Origin: Cryobacterium flavum
GTDB lineage: Bacteria; Actinomycetota; Actinomycetes; Actinomycetales; Microbacteriaceae
Length of the DNA: 64,000 bases
Direction: 5' to 3'
NCBI RefSeq assembly: GCF_900103805.1
Contig: NZ_FNIB01000006.1
Location: 1 to 64,000, forward strand
The number at the start of each line of letters is the position of its first letter. Position 1 is the first letter of the stretch. The notes beneath the pieces are model-generated. The model had not been told where the DNA came from. It worked only from the letters and a program-made list of their open reading frames with translations, and made no database searches. A program made the position numbers and the translations under genes. Shown here in pieces: positions 53,803 through 63,650 of this stretch.

Positions 53803-55419
53803 TTAGTGCTCGACAGCCTTCTCGGCGCCATGCCCGGTGAGCGAACGCACCGACATCTCGGCGGCGAGCTTCGGGCTCTCCTTCACCGTGCTGGTGACCG
53901 ATCCGAGCCAGCCCAGGAAGAATCCGAGCGGGATCGAGACGATGCCGGGGTTGCTCAGTGGGAAGATCGCGAAGTTCACGTCAGCACCGAACATGGAGGT
54001 CTCCGTACCGGAGAACACCGGCGAGAAGATGATCAGCAGCACGGCCGAGGCGAGTCCGCCGTACATGCTCCAGACCGCGCCCCGGGTGGTGAAGCCACGC
54101 CAGAACAGGGAGTAGAGGATGGTCGGCAGGTTGGCGCTCGCCGCGACGGCGAAGGCCAGGGCCACCAGGAAGGCAATGTTCTGCCCCTGCACGCCGATAC
54201 CACCGGCGATGGCCAGGATGCCGATCACGATCACGGTGCGACGAGCGACCTTGACCTCGTCGTCGGGGTTTCCCTTGCCCTTCTTGATGACGGAGCCGTA
54301 GATGTCGTGCGCGAAGCTGGTTGCAGCCGTGATGGTGATGCCGGCCACAACGGCCAGGATCGTCGCGAACGCGATGGCCGAGATGAAGCCGAGCAGCAGC
54401 GGACCACCGAGAGCGAGCGCGAGCAGCGGGGCTGCCGAGTTCACTCCACCGGGAGCGGCGAGAACGGTGTCAGCACCAACGAGAGACGCGGCACCGAAGC
54501 CGAGCACCAGCGTGAAGATGTAGAACGCGCCGATGAGCCAGATTGCCCAGACCACCGAGCGACGAGCTTCCTTCGCGGTCGGAACCGTGTAAAAGCGCAT
54601 GAGCACGTGCGGCAGGCCGGCGGTTCCAAGAACGAGGGCCAGAGCCAGGGAGATGAAGTCCAGCGGGTTGGCGCCGTACTTCAACCCCGGAGCCAGAATG
54701 TCGGCGCCCGAGGCGGAGATTGCGACGGCGCTGTCGAGCAGGTTCGACAGGCTGAAGCCGTTGATCGCCAGCACCCAGATGGTCATGGCGAACGCACCGA
54801 TGATGAGCAGGAACGCCTTGACGATCTGCACCCAGGTGGTGCCCTTCATGCCGCCGACCAGTACGTAGACGATCATGAGCGCGCCGACGACGGTGACCAC
54901 GATGGATTGGCCGAGCTTGTCGTTGATGCCGAGAAGCAGCGACACGAGTCCGCCGGCTCCCGCCATCTGGGCGAGCAGGTAGAAGAAGCAGACGGCCAGG
55001 GTAGTCGTCGCCGCTGCCACGCGCACGGGGCCCTGGTTCAACCGGAAGGAGAGCACGTCGGCCATGGTGAACTTGCCGGTGTTGCGCATGAGCTCCGCAA
55101 CCAGCAGCAGGGCCACGAGCCAGGCGACGAGGAATCCGATCGAGTACATGAATCCGTCGTAGCCGCTGACGGCAATTGCGCCGACGATGCCCAGGAACGA
55201 TGCCGCCGACAGGTAATCGCCGGCGATGGCGAACCCGTTCTGCGGTCCGGTGAACGAGCGGCCACCCGTGTAGTAATCAGCCGCCGTCTTGTTGTTGCGG
55301 CCGGAGCGGATGACGATGATCAGGGTCACCGCCACGAAGGCCAGGAAAATCGAGATGTTCAGGACCGGGTTGTTCTCAACCGGTTTGACCGCGGTGGCCA
55401 GTAAGTGCAGTGCGTTCAT
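53803..55419 (-). CDS. Monocarboxylate sodium symporter (ActP/MctC)
   Basis: The 538-residue protein is a solute:sodium symporter with thirteen or so spans. Typical are YYTGGRSFTGPQNGFAIAGD, LSAASFLGIVGAIAVSGYDG, FFYLLAQMAGAGGLVSLLLG and LGTAGLPHVLMRFYTVPTA. ActP moves acetate and glycolate; corynebacterial MctC moves acetate, propionate and pyruvate, which fits the prp genes next door. Its start overlaps the DUF485 stop (ATGA). It is the last of prpE-DUF485-actP on the minus strand. Confidence 0.93.
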   Translation of the reverse strand: MNALHLLATAVKPVENNPVLNISIFLAFVAVTLIIVIRSGRNNKTAADYYTGGRSFTGPQNGFAIAGDYLSAASFLGIVGAIAVSGYDGFMYSIGFLVAWLVALLLVAELMRNTGKFTMADVLSFRLNQGPVRVAAATTTLAVCFFYLLAQMAGAGGLVSLLLGINDKLGQSIVVTVVGALMIVYVLVGGMKGTTWVQIVKAFLLIIGAFAMTIWVLAINGFSLSNLLDSAVAISASGADILAPGLKYGANPLDFISLALALVLGTAGLPHVLMRFYTVPTAKEARRSVVWAIWLIGAFYIFTLVLGFGAASLVGADTVLAAPGGVNSAAPLLALALGGPLLLGFISAIAFATILAVVAGITITAATSFAHDIYGSVIKKGKGNPDDEVKVARRTVIVIGILAIAGGIGVQGQNIAFLVALAFAVAASANLPTILYSLFWRGFTTRGAVWSMYGGLASAVLLIIFSPVFSGTETSMFGADVNFAIFPLSNPGIVSIPLGFFLGWLGSVTSTVKESPKLAAEMSVRSLTGHGAEKAVEH

Positions 55420-55763
55420 CGCTGTTCCATCCGCTCGAGTTCAAGGCGAAGTTCTTCGGTGCGGGGGTCGATCTTGCGGTTGGCGAAGGTCACGTACGTC
55501 ATGGTGATGGCGAAGGTCGTGACGAACTGGCCGAGGCCGAGGAGCAGACCGATGTTGATGCTGCCGAAGACCGGCGTGGCCATGAAGTCGTGCAGGTAGG
55601 CCGCTGCGAGAACGTAGGCGATGTACCAGACGAAGAAGAAGATGGCCATTGGTACGACGAACTTGTTGCGGGTGCGCTTCAACTCGAGAAAACGGGGGGT
55701 CTTCTCAAACGCCTCGTAGTCGATACGGGACTTCGGTGGGGCGTCTTTCACTGCTTCACTCAT
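55416..55763 (-). CDS. DUF485 membrane protein, symporter partner
   Basis: The 115-residue protein has two spans (about 36-58 and 72-95) and the DUF485 motif LKRTRNKFVVPMAIFFFVWY, with YVTFANRKIDP after the second span. DUF485 proteins (YjcH in E. coli, between acs and actP) are always coupled to ActP-type symporters and are probably a small subunit. Here it overlaps actP by 4 nt. prpE lies 88 nt downstream of nothing else: it converges in order prpE-DUF485-actP, all minus strand, with DUF485 starting after GGAGG. Confidence 0.92.
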   Translation of the reverse strand: MSEAVKDAPPKSRIDYEAFEKTPRFLELKRTRNKFVVPMAIFFFVWYIAYVLAAAYLHDFMATPVFGSINIGLLLGLGQFVTTFAITMTYVTFANRKIDPRTEELRLELERMEQR

Positions 55764-55851
55764 GGGGCCTCCTTGCCTCAGGGACGGAAAATTTGGGTTT
55801 TGCGGAAAAAGTGTGGGTGCGCGGTGGGGGTGGGGAGTGGTCGTGACCGGG

Positions 55852-57771
55852 TTAGGAAACGGATGCTGACAACGCTCGTTTCAGATCGTCAAGAACGGTG
55901 GGGTCTTCGATGGTGGGGGGAACGGAATATTCTTCACCATCGACGATTTGCCGAATGGTTTTGCGAAGAATCTTGCCCGACCGCGTTTTGGGCAGTCGGT
56001 CGAGTATGGTGACGTCGCGAAACGCTGCGACCGGGCCGACATGCTCCCGGACGAGGGCGACGAGTTCTGCGGCGAGTACGTCGTGTTGCACCGTACTGCC
56101 GGCTTTGAGGGTAACGAATCCAGCGGCACGCTGACCCTTGAGCGGGTCGTGCACGCCGAGCACGGCGCACTCGGCGACGGCCGGGTGCAGCGTGAGAACC
56201 TCTTCGAGAGAGCCGGTCGACAGTCGGTGCCCGGCCACGTTGATGACGTCGTCGGTGCGGCCCATCACGAACAGGTAGCCGTCCGCGTCGAAATGACCGG
56301 AGTCACCGGTGGCGTAGTAACCCGGAAAAGCGGTGAGGTAGGAACTTTCGAATCGTTCCTCACTGCCCCAGACCCCGAGCAGGGTCCCGGGTGGCAGCGG
56401 AAGGCGGATGGCGATGTTGCCGTCCTTGCCGATCTTTTCGATCGGCTTGCCCTTGGAGTCCAGAATGGCGATGTCATACCCGGGAACCGGAACGGTGGCC
56501 GAACCCGGCTTCGTGGGCAACTCCTCGATGCCGAGCAGGTTGGCGCAGATCGGCCAGCCGGTTTCGGTCTGCCACCAGTGGTCGACCACCGGGCAGTGCA
56601 GCCCGTTATTGGCCCAGTGGAAGGTTTCGGGGTCGAGGCGCTCGCCGGCCAGGAACAGGCTGGTCAGGCTGGACACGTCGTGATTCTTCAGCTCGAGCAG
56701 GTCGGGATCGACGCGGCGGATGGCCCGAATGGCGGTCGGCGCGGTGAACAGCACCTTCACCTTGTGCTCGTCGACGACGCGCCAGAACGCACCGGCGTCG
56801 GGCGTTCCGATCGGTTTGCCCTCGTAGATGACCGTGGTCGCGCCCGCCAGTAGCGGTGCGTAGACGATGTAGGAGTGCCCGACCACCCAGCCGACATCGG
56901 ACGCAGCCCAGTAGACGTCGCCGGGGCCTACGTTGTAGACATTGCGCATCGACCAGTTCAGGGCGACGGCGTGGCCGCCGTTGTCGCGGATGATGCCCTT
57001 GGGCTTGCCGGTCGTGCCGGAGGTATAGAGGATGTACAGCGGGTCGTCGGAGCGCAGGGCCACCGGGTCGGCCGGTGCCGCCGTGGCCTCTTCGTCGGCC
57101 CAGTCGAGCCAGACGGCATCCGCTTTCTGGTAGTCGGCGGCCGACCCGGGAATGCTGTCCCGGTTGCGTACGATCACCGTGTGCACCGAGCCCTGGCTGA
57201 GGGCGAGCGCTTTCTCGACCAGCGGCAGATATTCCACCCCGCGGCCGGGTTCCAGACCGCCGGATGCCGTGACGATGACACTCGGGCGGGCGTCATCAAT
57301 GCGTACGGCCAGTTCGGTCGCGGCGAAACCTCCGAACACGACCGAGTGCACAGCCCCGATGCGCGCGCAGGCGAGCATGGCGACGACGGCCTCGGGGATC
57401 ATCGGCAGGTAGATGATGACGCGGTCTCCGGTGCCGACGCCGTTGGCGCGGAGCACGCCGGCGAATCTGGCGACGCGGCCGAGCAGCTCGAGGTAGCTCA
57501 GCTGAACCCGGGTGCCGGTCATGGCGGAGTCGTAGATGAGCGCCGTGTGGGCGCCCCGGCCAGCCAGAACGTGCCGATCGAGGGCGTTGTAGCTCGTGTT
57601 GAGCATTCCCCCGGGAAACCAGCTTCCGGTAGCTTTGCCGTTGACGGCGAGTGCACGTGTCGGCTGCGTGATCCAGTCGATACCCTCGGCGGCCTCAAGC
57701 CAGAAGTCCTCCGGCGACGAAATGCTGCGTCGCCAGGCCTCCCGGTAGCCCCCACCTGATTCGCCGTTCAT
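55852..57771 (-). CDS. prpE: Propionyl-CoA synthetase (propionate-CoA ligase)
   Basis: PrpE activates propionate with ATP and CoA for the methylcitrate cycle. The 639-residue adenylate-forming enzyme shows YILYTSGTTGKPKGIIRDN near 255, the PrpE-like VYWAASDVGWVVGHSYIVYA, HWWQTETGWPI, YYATGDSGHFD and the catalytic lysine near PKTRSGKILRKTIR. RDNGGHAVALNWSMRNVY and the gene context favour PrpE over acetyl-CoA synthetase. The ATG at 57769-57771 (MNGESGGG) has GGAGAAGG 5 nt upstream; an ATG five codons earlier lacks this. Divergent from the GntR regulator. Confidence 0.9.
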   Translation of the reverse strand: MNGESGGGYREAWRRSISSPEDFWLEAAEGIDWITQPTRALAVNGKATGSWFPGGMLNTSYNALDRHVLAGRGAHTALIYDSAMTGTRVQLSYLELLGRVARFAGVLRANGVGTGDRVIIYLPMIPEAVVAMLACARIGAVHSVVFGGFAATELAVRIDDARPSVIVTASGGLEPGRGVEYLPLVEKALALSQGSVHTVIVRNRDSIPGSAADYQKADAVWLDWADEEATAAPADPVALRSDDPLYILYTSGTTGKPKGIIRDNGGHAVALNWSMRNVYNVGPGDVYWAASDVGWVVGHSYIVYAPLLAGATTVIYEGKPIGTPDAGAFWRVVDEHKVKVLFTAPTAIRAIRRVDPDLLELKNHDVSSLTSLFLAGERLDPETFHWANNGLHCPVVDHWWQTETGWPICANLLGIEELPTKPGSATVPVPGYDIAILDSKGKPIEKIGKDGNIAIRLPLPPGTLLGVWGSEERFESSYLTAFPGYYATGDSGHFDADGYLFVMGRTDDVINVAGHRLSTGSLEEVLTLHPAVAECAVLGVHDPLKGQRAAGFVTLKAGSTVQHDVLAAELVALVREHVGPVAAFRDVTILDRLPKTRSGKILRKTIRQIVDGEEYSVPPTIEDPTVLDDLKRALSASVS

Positions 57772-57797
57772 GTCTACCTTCTCCATCGAAGTGCCTC

Positions 57798-57868
57798 TGT
57801 ATACAAAGAGTGGTTGAAGTATTGCATATAACCCAGCTATGTGGAATAGGATCGCTATTGTGTATACA
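57798..57868. promoter_or_regulatory. prpE-gntR divergent promoter with two TGTATACA operator candidates
   Basis: The 8-bp palindrome TGTATACA occurs at 57798-57805 and again at 57861-57868, 63 bp apart (six DNA turns). The first is 27 nt upstream of the prpE start, the second 10 nt upstream of the gntR start. FadR-type GntR regulators often bind GTATAC-containing palindromes. Each copy includes a TATACA that could be the -10 of the gene it faces, so bound regulator would block both promoters. The assignment is inference from position. Confidence 0.65.
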
Positions 57869-57877
57869 GAAACCGCA

Positions 57878-58573
57878 ATGTTGGGGTTAGACGTACCGCT
57901 TCGAGCTAGCGAGCGGGCGTACCGTCAGCTGCGCGGGGAGATTCTCAACGGCCTCCTCGCCCCCGGCGCTGCCCTGCTCGAAGTAGAACAAGCCGAGCGC
58001 ATCGGCGTCTCCCGCACCCCGCTGCGCGAAGCGGTCGCCCGGTTGATCGCCGACGGTCTCGTTGTCGGCCGTCGCGGCCGCGGTTTCGAAGTGACCGACA
58101 TCTCCGTCGACAGCATCTCCGAACTGTACGAACTGCGCCAGGCGCTCGAGGTGCAGGCGATCCGCCTGGCCGCGACTCGGCGCGAACCCGCACCGTTCCT
58201 GAAGCTGCGCGACGCGTTTGTGACGGCGCCGGAGCTGCTGGACCAGGGCGATATCGGTGTGCACCGCTACTACGTGCTGATCGACGAACTCGAAGATGCC
58301 GTCGACGCGGCCGTTGAAAACCCCTTTCTCGTCGGCGCCCTGCGCGCCGTACGCACCCACTTGGCCCGTATCCGTCGGCTGGCCCGGAGAAATCCGATGC
58401 GGCTTCGTGCCGCAGCGTCCGAGCACCTGCTGATTATCGACGCCATCATCGCCGGCGACCCGTCGCTGGCAGCCCATGCCACCCATATTCATCTTCACCA
58501 AAGCCTCTTGAGCGTCCTCGCGACGATCGACGAGGACTCGGCAACTGGTGTCAATCCGGCTCTTGTCGATTAA
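57878..58573 (+). CDS. GntR family regulator with FCD domain (propionate genes)
   Basis: The 231-residue regulator has a winged helix of GntR type ([57 protein letters not shown]; residues 8-75) and an all-helical FCD ligand domain (80-220: [17 protein letters not shown]), with histidines ([17 protein letters not shown]) that may bind a metal as in other FCD proteins. The ATG at 57878 is 10 nt behind one TGTATACA site. It is followed 31 nt on by prpD and likely controls prpE, itself and prpDBC, with methylcitrate or propionyl-CoA as effector. Confidence 0.9.
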   Translation: MLGLDVPLRASERAYRQLRGEILNGLLAPGAALLEVEQAERIGVSRTPLREAVARLIADGLVVGRRGRGFEVTDISVDSISELYELRQALEVQAIRLAATRREPAPFLKLRDAFVTAPELLDQGDIGVHRYYVLIDELEDAVDAAVENPFLVGALRAVRTHLARIRRLARRNPMRLRAAASEHLLIIDAIIAGDPSLAAHATHIHLHQSLLSVLATIDEDSATGVNPALVD

Positions 58574-58604
58574 CGACTCCGGCCGACTAACGAAGGGATC
58601 CACC

Positions 58605-60140
58605 GTGCAACTGCACCACGTTCGAGTTCACAAGAGCGACGAGAATCTGGCCCGCGAGGACCAGCTGGCCTGGAAGATCGCCGAGGTCGCCGCCGACCCC
58701 GCTCTGGTCTCCGAGGAAGTGACCGAGATGGTCATCAACCGCGTCATCGACAACGCCTCCGTTGCCGCGGCCAGCCTGACCCGTCGTCCAGTGATCGCCG
58801 CTCGCTCGCAGGCACTCTCGCACCCGCGTTCCAACGGTGGCGACGGCGCGACCGTGTTCGGCCTCGCGCCGGCTCGCCGGGTGTCCCCCGAATGGGCAGC
58901 CTGGGCGAACGGCGTCGCCGTGCGTGAACTCGACTATCACGACACGTTCCTGGCCGCAGAGTACTCGCACCCGGGTGATAACATCCCCCCGATCACCGCC
59001 GTCGCCCAGCACCTCGCCGCCTCTCGCGGCCTGACCGGCGGCGACCTGATTCGCGGCATCGCCACCGGCTACGAGATTCAGATCGACCTGGTGAAGTCGA
59101 TCAGCCTGCACGCCCACAAGATCGACCACGTTGCCCACCTCGGCCCGTCCGTGGCCGCCGGCATCGGCACCCTGCTCGGCCTCGACAAGGAGATCATCTT
59201 CCAGGCCGTCGGCCAGGCGCTGCACACCACGACCGCAACCCGCCAGTCACGGAAGGGCGAGATCTCCAGCTGGAAGGCGCACGCCCCGGCATTCGCCGGC
59301 AAGATGGCCGTCGAGGCCGTTGACCGGGCCCTGCGCGGCGAGACCAGCCCAACGCCCATCTACGAGGGCGAAGACGGCGTCATCGCCTGGCTTCTCGACG
59401 GACCGGAGGGTTCCTACGACGTATCGCTGCCCAAACCCGGAAGCATCAAGCGCGCGATCCTGGACAGCTATACCAAGGAGCACTCGGCCGAGTATCAGGC
59501 GCAGGCCTGGATCGATCTCGCTCGCAAGCTACACAACGAGCACCCGGAGCTGCTCGTGGCCGGTGCGATCGAGAGCGTCGTGATCCACACCAGCCACCAC
59601 ACTCACTTCGTGATCGGCTCCGGCGCCAACGACCCGCAGAAGTATGACCCCACCGCGAGCCGCGAAACCCTCGACCACTCCATTCCGTACATCTTCACGG
59701 TGGCGCTGCAGGACGGCACCTGGAACCACGTCGATTCCTACAGCCCCGAGCGCGCGGGTCGACCCGACACCATCGCCCTCTGGAACACCGTCACCACGAC
59801 CGAAGATGCGGAGTGGACGCGTCGCTACCACTCCCTCGACCCGGCCGAGAAGGCCTTCGGCGGTCGCGTGGAGATCGAACTGGCCAATGGAACCCGCCTG
59901 GTCGACGAGATCGCCGTCGCCGACGCGCATCCACTTGGCGCTCGCCCGTTTGCCCGCGCGGAGTACATCAACAAGTTCCGCACCCTGGCCGCGCCGGTGA
60001 TGGAGGTGTCCGAGATCGAACGCTTCCTCGCGCTGGCCCAGCGCCTGCCCGAGCTTGGTGCTGCCGACCTCGGGGGCCTGACCATCGTGGCCAAGCCCGG
60101 ACTGCTCTCCGGGGTCGCCACGCCGAACGGAATCTTCTAA
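58605..60140 (+). CDS. prpD: 2-methylcitrate dehydratase PrpD
   Basis: PrpD dehydrates 2-methylcitrate in the methylcitrate cycle. The 511-residue MmgE/PrpD protein starts [20 protein letters not shown] (GTG at 58605 with GAAGGG upstream), and has [26 protein letters not shown] near 105, [27 protein letters not shown] near 210 and the end [20 protein letters not shown]. The length is normal. Its stop overlaps the prpB ATG by 1 nt (TAATG), so prpD and prpB are coupled. Confidence 0.95.
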   Translation: MQLHHVRVHKSDENLAREDQLAWKIAEVAADPALVSEEVTEMVINRVIDNASVAAASLTRRPVIAARSQALSHPRSNGGDGATVFGLAPARRVSPEWAAWANGVAVRELDYHDTFLAAEYSHPGDNIPPITAVAQHLAASRGLTGGDLIRGIATGYEIQIDLVKSISLHAHKIDHVAHLGPSVAAGIGTLLGLDKEIIFQAVGQALHTTTATRQSRKGEISSWKAHAPAFAGKMAVEAVDRALRGETSPTPIYEGEDGVIAWLLDGPEGSYDVSLPKPGSIKRAILDSYTKEHSAEYQAQAWIDLARKLHNEHPELLVAGAIESVVIHTSHHTHFVIGSGANDPQKYDPTASRETLDHSIPYIFTVALQDGTWNHVDSYSPERAGRPDTIALWNTVTTTEDAEWTRRYHSLDPAEKAFGGRVEIELANGTRLVDEIAVADAHPLGARPFARAEYINKFRTLAAPVMEVSEIERFLALAQRLPELGAADLGGLTIVAKPGLLSGVATPNGIF

Positions 60141-61069
60141 TGCTGTACGCCGGCACGACCGCCGCCGACAAGCGGATTGCCCTGCGCCAGGGCCTAAAAA
60201 GCGGCAAGATTTTGCGCTACCCCGGCGCGTTCAACCCGCTGTCTGCCAAGCTCATTCAGCAGAAGGGGTTCGAGGGCGTCTACATTTCGGGCGCCGTGCT
60301 CTCGGCTGACCTCGGCCTACCCGACATCGGCCTGACCACCCTCACCGAGGTGGCCAGCCGGTCGCAGCAGATCGCCCGCATGACCGACCTGCCGGCGATC
60401 GTCGACGCCGACACCGGGTTCGGCGAACCGATGAACGTGGCCCGTACCATCCAGACCCTCGAAGACGCCGGCCTGGCCGGCATGCACATCGAGGACCAGA
60501 TCAACCCGAAACGCTGCGGTCACCTCGACGGCAAGCAGGTCGTGGATGCCGACACCGCGATCAAACGCATCCGCGCAGCGGTCGACGCGCGGCGGGACCC
60601 GAACTTTCTCGTGATGGCGCGCACGGACATCCGTGCCGTCGACGGGCTGGACGCGGCCGTCACGCGCGCCAAACAGCTGCAGGATGCCGGGGCCGACGCG
60701 ATCTTTCCCGAAGCGATGGGCAGCCTGGCCGAGTTTGAAACGATTCGCGCTGCGGTGTCGGTGCCGATCCTCGCGAACATGACCGAGTTCGGCAAGGGCG
60801 AGCTGTACACCGTGCAGCAGCTCGAAAACGTGGGCATGAACCTGGTGATCTTTCCGGTGTCGCTGCTGCGCCTCGCCATGGGGTCGGCCGCCCGCGGACT
60901 CGACGCGATCGAAGAGACCGGCTCGCTCACCACGATGCTGCCGGAAATGCAGCACCGCGCGGACCTGTACGAGTTGCTCGATTATGCGTCGTACAGTCAG
61001 TTTGATTCGGGTATCTTCGATTTCACGTTGAACCCGCACATTTCGACGCCCAGTTCGACGCAGGCCTAA
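60140..61069 (+). CDS. prpB: Methylisocitrate lyase PrpB
   Basis: PrpB splits 2-methylisocitrate to pyruvate and succinate. The 309-residue enzyme has the isocitrate lyase superfamily fold with DADTGFGEPMNVARTIQ near 85, the active-site loop KRCGHLDGK near 122, and ARTDIRAVDGLDAAVTRAK near 155. MTEFGKGELYTVQQLENVGMN near 210 is typical for PrpB rather than for isocitrate lyase. The ATG overlaps the prpD stop. prpC begins 9 nt downstream after AAAGGAG. Confidence 0.96.
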   Translation: MLYAGTTAADKRIALRQGLKSGKILRYPGAFNPLSAKLIQQKGFEGVYISGAVLSADLGLPDIGLTTLTEVASRSQQIARMTDLPAIVDADTGFGEPMNVARTIQTLEDAGLAGMHIEDQINPKRCGHLDGKQVVDADTAIKRIRAAVDARRDPNFLVMARTDIRAVDGLDAAVTRAKQLQDAGADAIFPEAMGSLAEFETIRAAVSVPILANMTEFGKGELYTVQQLENVGMNLVIFPVSLLRLAMGSAARGLDAIEETGSLTTMLPEMQHRADLYELLDYASYSQFDSGIFDFTLNPHISTPSSTQA

Positions 61070-61078
61070 AGGAGCACA

Positions 61079-62218
61079 ATGTCTGACACCCAAACTGTCG
61101 AACCACACATCTATAAGGGACTGACCGGCGTCGTCGTCGACACGACCGCGGTCTCCAAGGTCAACCCGGAGACCAACTCGCTGCTCTACCGGGGCTACCC
61201 GGTGCAGGAACTCGCGGCGAAGAAGAGCTTCGAAGAGGTCGCCTACCTGCTCTGGCATGGCGAACTGCCCACAGACCAACAGCTCGCCGACTTCGAGGCA
61301 CTCGAACGTTCGCTGCGGCACATGAGCCCGGTGGTCAAGCGCATCATCGACGAGCTGCCGCTGACCGCGCACCCGATGGATGTCGTGCGCACCGCGGTGA
61401 GCGTCATCGGTGCGAGCGACCCCGACGCCGAGAATCCGTCGACCCAATCCGACCTCGACAAATCAATTCGTCTGTTCGCCCAGCTGCCGGCGATCGTCTC
61501 CTACGACCAGCGTCGCCGGCACGGCCTCGATTTGGTCGAGCCTCGCGACGATCTCGGCTACTCGGCGAACTTTCTGCACATGGCCTTCGGCGAGGTGCCG
61601 GAACTCGTCGTGGTCAACGCCTTCGACGTGTCGATGATCCTCTACGCCGAGCACTCCTTCAACGCGTCGACCTTCACCGCTCGGGTCATCACGTCCACCC
61701 TGTCCGACCTGTACTCGGCCGTGACCGGGGCGGTCGGGGCTCTTAAGGGTGCACTGCACGGCGGCGCGAACGAGGCCGTCATGCATACGTTCGCCGAGAT
61801 CGGTCTCGAAGCCGGATCGGCGGCGCGGGCCGAACCGTGGCTGGAGAAGGCGCTCGCTGAGAAGCGCAAGATCATGGGCTTCGGGCACCGCGTCTACAAG
61901 AGCGGCGACTCGCGCGTGCCGACGATGCGGGCCTCGCTCGTCACCCTCGTGGAGCATTACCAGAAGCCGGAACTGCTCGAATTGTACGAAGCCCTCGAGA
62001 CGGCGATGACGAACCGCAAGGCGATTCTGCCGAACCTTGACTATCCCTCGGGCCCGGCGTACCACCTGATGGGGTTCGACACCCTCACCTTCACACCGAT
62101 CTTCGTGGCGGCGCGCATCACCGGGTGGACCGCGCACATTATGGAGCAGAAGAAGAGCAACGCGCTCATTCGTCCGCTGTCGGCCTATAACGGCGTCAAT
62201 CAGCGGCAGGTGCCGTAG
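61079..62218 (+). CDS. prpC: 2-methylcitrate synthase PrpC
   Basis: PrpC condenses propionyl-CoA with oxaloacetate. The 379-residue citrate synthase family enzyme has YRGYPVQELAA near 38, ALHGGANEAVM near 226 (active His), IMGFGHRVYKSGDSRVP near 265 (active His) and the catalytic Asp in YHLMGFDTLTFTPIFVAARI near 330. It is short and lacks the N-terminal strand domain of type I/II hexameric citrate synthase, and with prpDB it is clearly the methylcitrate enzyme. AAAGGAG precedes the ATG. A 40-nt hairpin ends the operon. Confidence 0.95.
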   Translation: MSDTQTVEPHIYKGLTGVVVDTTAVSKVNPETNSLLYRGYPVQELAAKKSFEEVAYLLWHGELPTDQQLADFEALERSLRHMSPVVKRIIDELPLTAHPMDVVRTAVSVIGASDPDAENPSTQSDLDKSIRLFAQLPAIVSYDQRRRHGLDLVEPRDDLGYSANFLHMAFGEVPELVVVNAFDVSMILYAEHSFNASTFTARVITSTLSDLYSAVTGAVGALKGALHGGANEAVMHTFAEIGLEAGSAARAEPWLEKALAEKRKIMGFGHRVYKSGDSRVPTMRASLVTLVEHYQKPELLELYEALETAMTNRKAILPNLDYPSGPAYHLMGFDTLTFTPIFVAARITGWTAHIMEQKKSNALIRPLSAYNGVNQRQVP

Positions 62219-62233
62219 CGCTGTTCTTTTCAG

Positions 62234-62273
62234 AGCGGATGTCGCGCTGCCAGCTGGCAGCGCGGCATCCGCT
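62234..62273 (+). terminator. prpDBC terminator, 40-nt near-perfect hairpin
   Basis: The arms AGCGGATGTCGCGCTGCCAG and its complement CTGGCAGCGCGGCATCCGCT meet with no unpaired loop except the central AGCT; the only non-Watson-Crick pair is one U-G wobble. It lies 16 nt past the prpC stop. No U-tract follows. Each end carries the GCGGATG sequence that recurs across the window. Confidence 0.8.
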
Positions 62274-62311
62274 GTGTGCGTAACGGGTCGGGATCTAGCT
62301 AGCATTGATGA

Positions 62312-62875
62312 ATGACACTTGATGCCGAGGCCGTGCCCACTTCGCCCGCTATTGACCGCGAAATTCTGCAGTGGACCGACTTCGCTGAAGCGTCGCGCGA
62401 GTTGGCGACCCGAGTGCGGGAGAGCAGTTTTCACCCGGATGTCGTGATCGCCATCGCCCGCGGCGGCCTGCTGCTGGCCGGTGCCATCTCCTACGCGCTC
62501 GGCACCAAGAACTGCGGCAGCATCAACGTGGAGTTCTACACCGGCGTCGACGAGCGCCTGCCCGAGCCGGTGCTGTCGGCGCCGATGCTCGACGCACCGG
62601 CCCTGGCCGGCAAGAGGGTGCTGCTGGTCGACGACGTCTCCGACTCCGGCCACACCCTCGCGCTCGTCATGCGCCTGCTTGGCGAGACCGCCATGGAGGT
62701 GCGCACCGCGACGCTCTACACCAAGCCGCGCACCGTGCACGTGCCCGACTTCACCTGGCGCGAAACCGACAGGTGGATCGTGTTCCCCTGGTCGGCGCTG
62801 CCGCCGGTGCCGGGTGCGCCCGAGGATATTGCGCCCGAAGCGCTCGCCGACCTGACGGATGGGGTGCCCGCATGA
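62312..62875 (+). CDS. Phosphoribosyltransferase (hypoxanthine/xanthine type)
   Basis: The 187-residue protein has a type I phosphoribosyltransferase fold: [23 protein letters not shown] near 50 and the PRPP motif [18 protein letters not shown] near 108, and [12 protein letters not shown] after it. It is close to actinobacterial xanthine/hypoxanthine phosphoribosyltransferases involved in purine salvage; exact base choice is not visible. The ATG at 62312 is 94 nt past prpC behind the terminator. The stop overlaps the next gene by 4 nt (ATGA). Confidence 0.88.
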   Translation: MTLDAEAVPTSPAIDREILQWTDFAEASRELATRVRESSFHPDVVIAIARGGLLLAGAISYALGTKNCGSINVEFYTGVDERLPEPVLSAPMLDAPALAGKRVLLVDDVSDSGHTLALVMRLLGETAMEVRTATLYTKPRTVHVPDFTWRETDRWIVFPWSALPPVPGAPEDIAPEALADLTDGVPA

Positions 62876-63579
62876 GCGTGCACCTGGTCGGCGGCGGGGG
62901 AGACGCCGAGAGCGACTTTCCGGTCTTCGCGACGTTCCTGTCCGAGGTCACGGCTCAGGCTTTCACAGCCGACCGCGACGAACCGATCGTGGCGATCATC
63001 ACCGTCGGCCCGGGCTCAGCCCACGCCGAAGAACTGGCCGCTGCTCTCGGGCTTACCGCCGAGGCTCGACTGACCGTGCTCGCCCCCGGCGACGTCGCGG
63101 CCCTCACCTCCGTGTCCGCGGTCGACGGTATCATCATCGGCGGCGGCGTGACCCCCGACTATCTCGCCGCACTGCTGCCGATCGCTGGGGAGATTCGCCG
63201 CCAGGTATCGGCCGGCGTGCCCTACCTCGGTTTCTCGGCCGGCGCCATGATCGCCGCCGAACGCGCCCTGATCGGTGGCTGGCGCATCGGCGGCGTCGAG
63301 GTCACGCCCCAGGACGTGTCGGAGGGCCTCGACGAGATCACCCTCGCCCAGGGCATCGGACTGCTCGACGTGACGGTGGACGTGCACGCCGCCCAGTCCG
63401 GCAGCCTGTCCCGCCTGATCGCCGCGACCGAGGCCGGCCTCATCGACGGCGGCCTCGCCATCGACGAGAACACCGTGCTCGTGGTCGGCGAGGGGGCCCT
63501 CCGCGTGCTCGGAGCCGGCAGTGTCTGGAACGTCAGCCAGGCCGATGGCGGCGTGCTCGTGAGCACCATCGGTGCCTGA
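62872..63579 (+). CDS. S51-family peptidase (cyanophycinase/peptidase E-like)
   Basis: The 235-residue protein has the class I glutamine amidotransferase-like fold of S51 serine peptidases: VHLVGGGGD at the start, [16 protein letters not shown] near 87, the nucleophile elbow [18 protein letters not shown] (Ser near 119) and a following His in [16 protein letters not shown]. This suits cyanophycinase or alpha-aspartyl dipeptidase relatives, but no cyanophycin synthetase is nearby. It is coupled by ATGA to the phosphoribosyltransferase gene. Confidence 0.85.
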   Translation: MSVHLVGGGGDAESDFPVFATFLSEVTAQAFTADRDEPIVAIITVGPGSAHAEELAAALGLTAEARLTVLAPGDVAALTSVSAVDGIIIGGGVTPDYLAALLPIAGEIRRQVSAGVPYLGFSAGAMIAAERALIGGWRIGGVEVTPQDVSEGLDEITLAQGIGLLDVTVDVHAAQSGSLSRLIAATEAGLIDGGLAIDENTVLVVGEGALRVLGAGSVWNVSQADGGVLVSTIGA

Positions 63580-63650
63580 TCTGCCCACCTGATGGCGGTA
63601 ATTCAGCGGATACGCCCGCTTCCGCGCACGCGCCGCTGCGCAGTGCGCTC

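Noticed and set aside
55852-57771. Acetyl-CoA synthetase instead of PrpE
   Set aside because: Sequence blocks such as VGHSYIVYAPLLAG and RDNGGHAVAL and the prp context favour propionyl-CoA synthetase, although acetate activity cannot be excluded.
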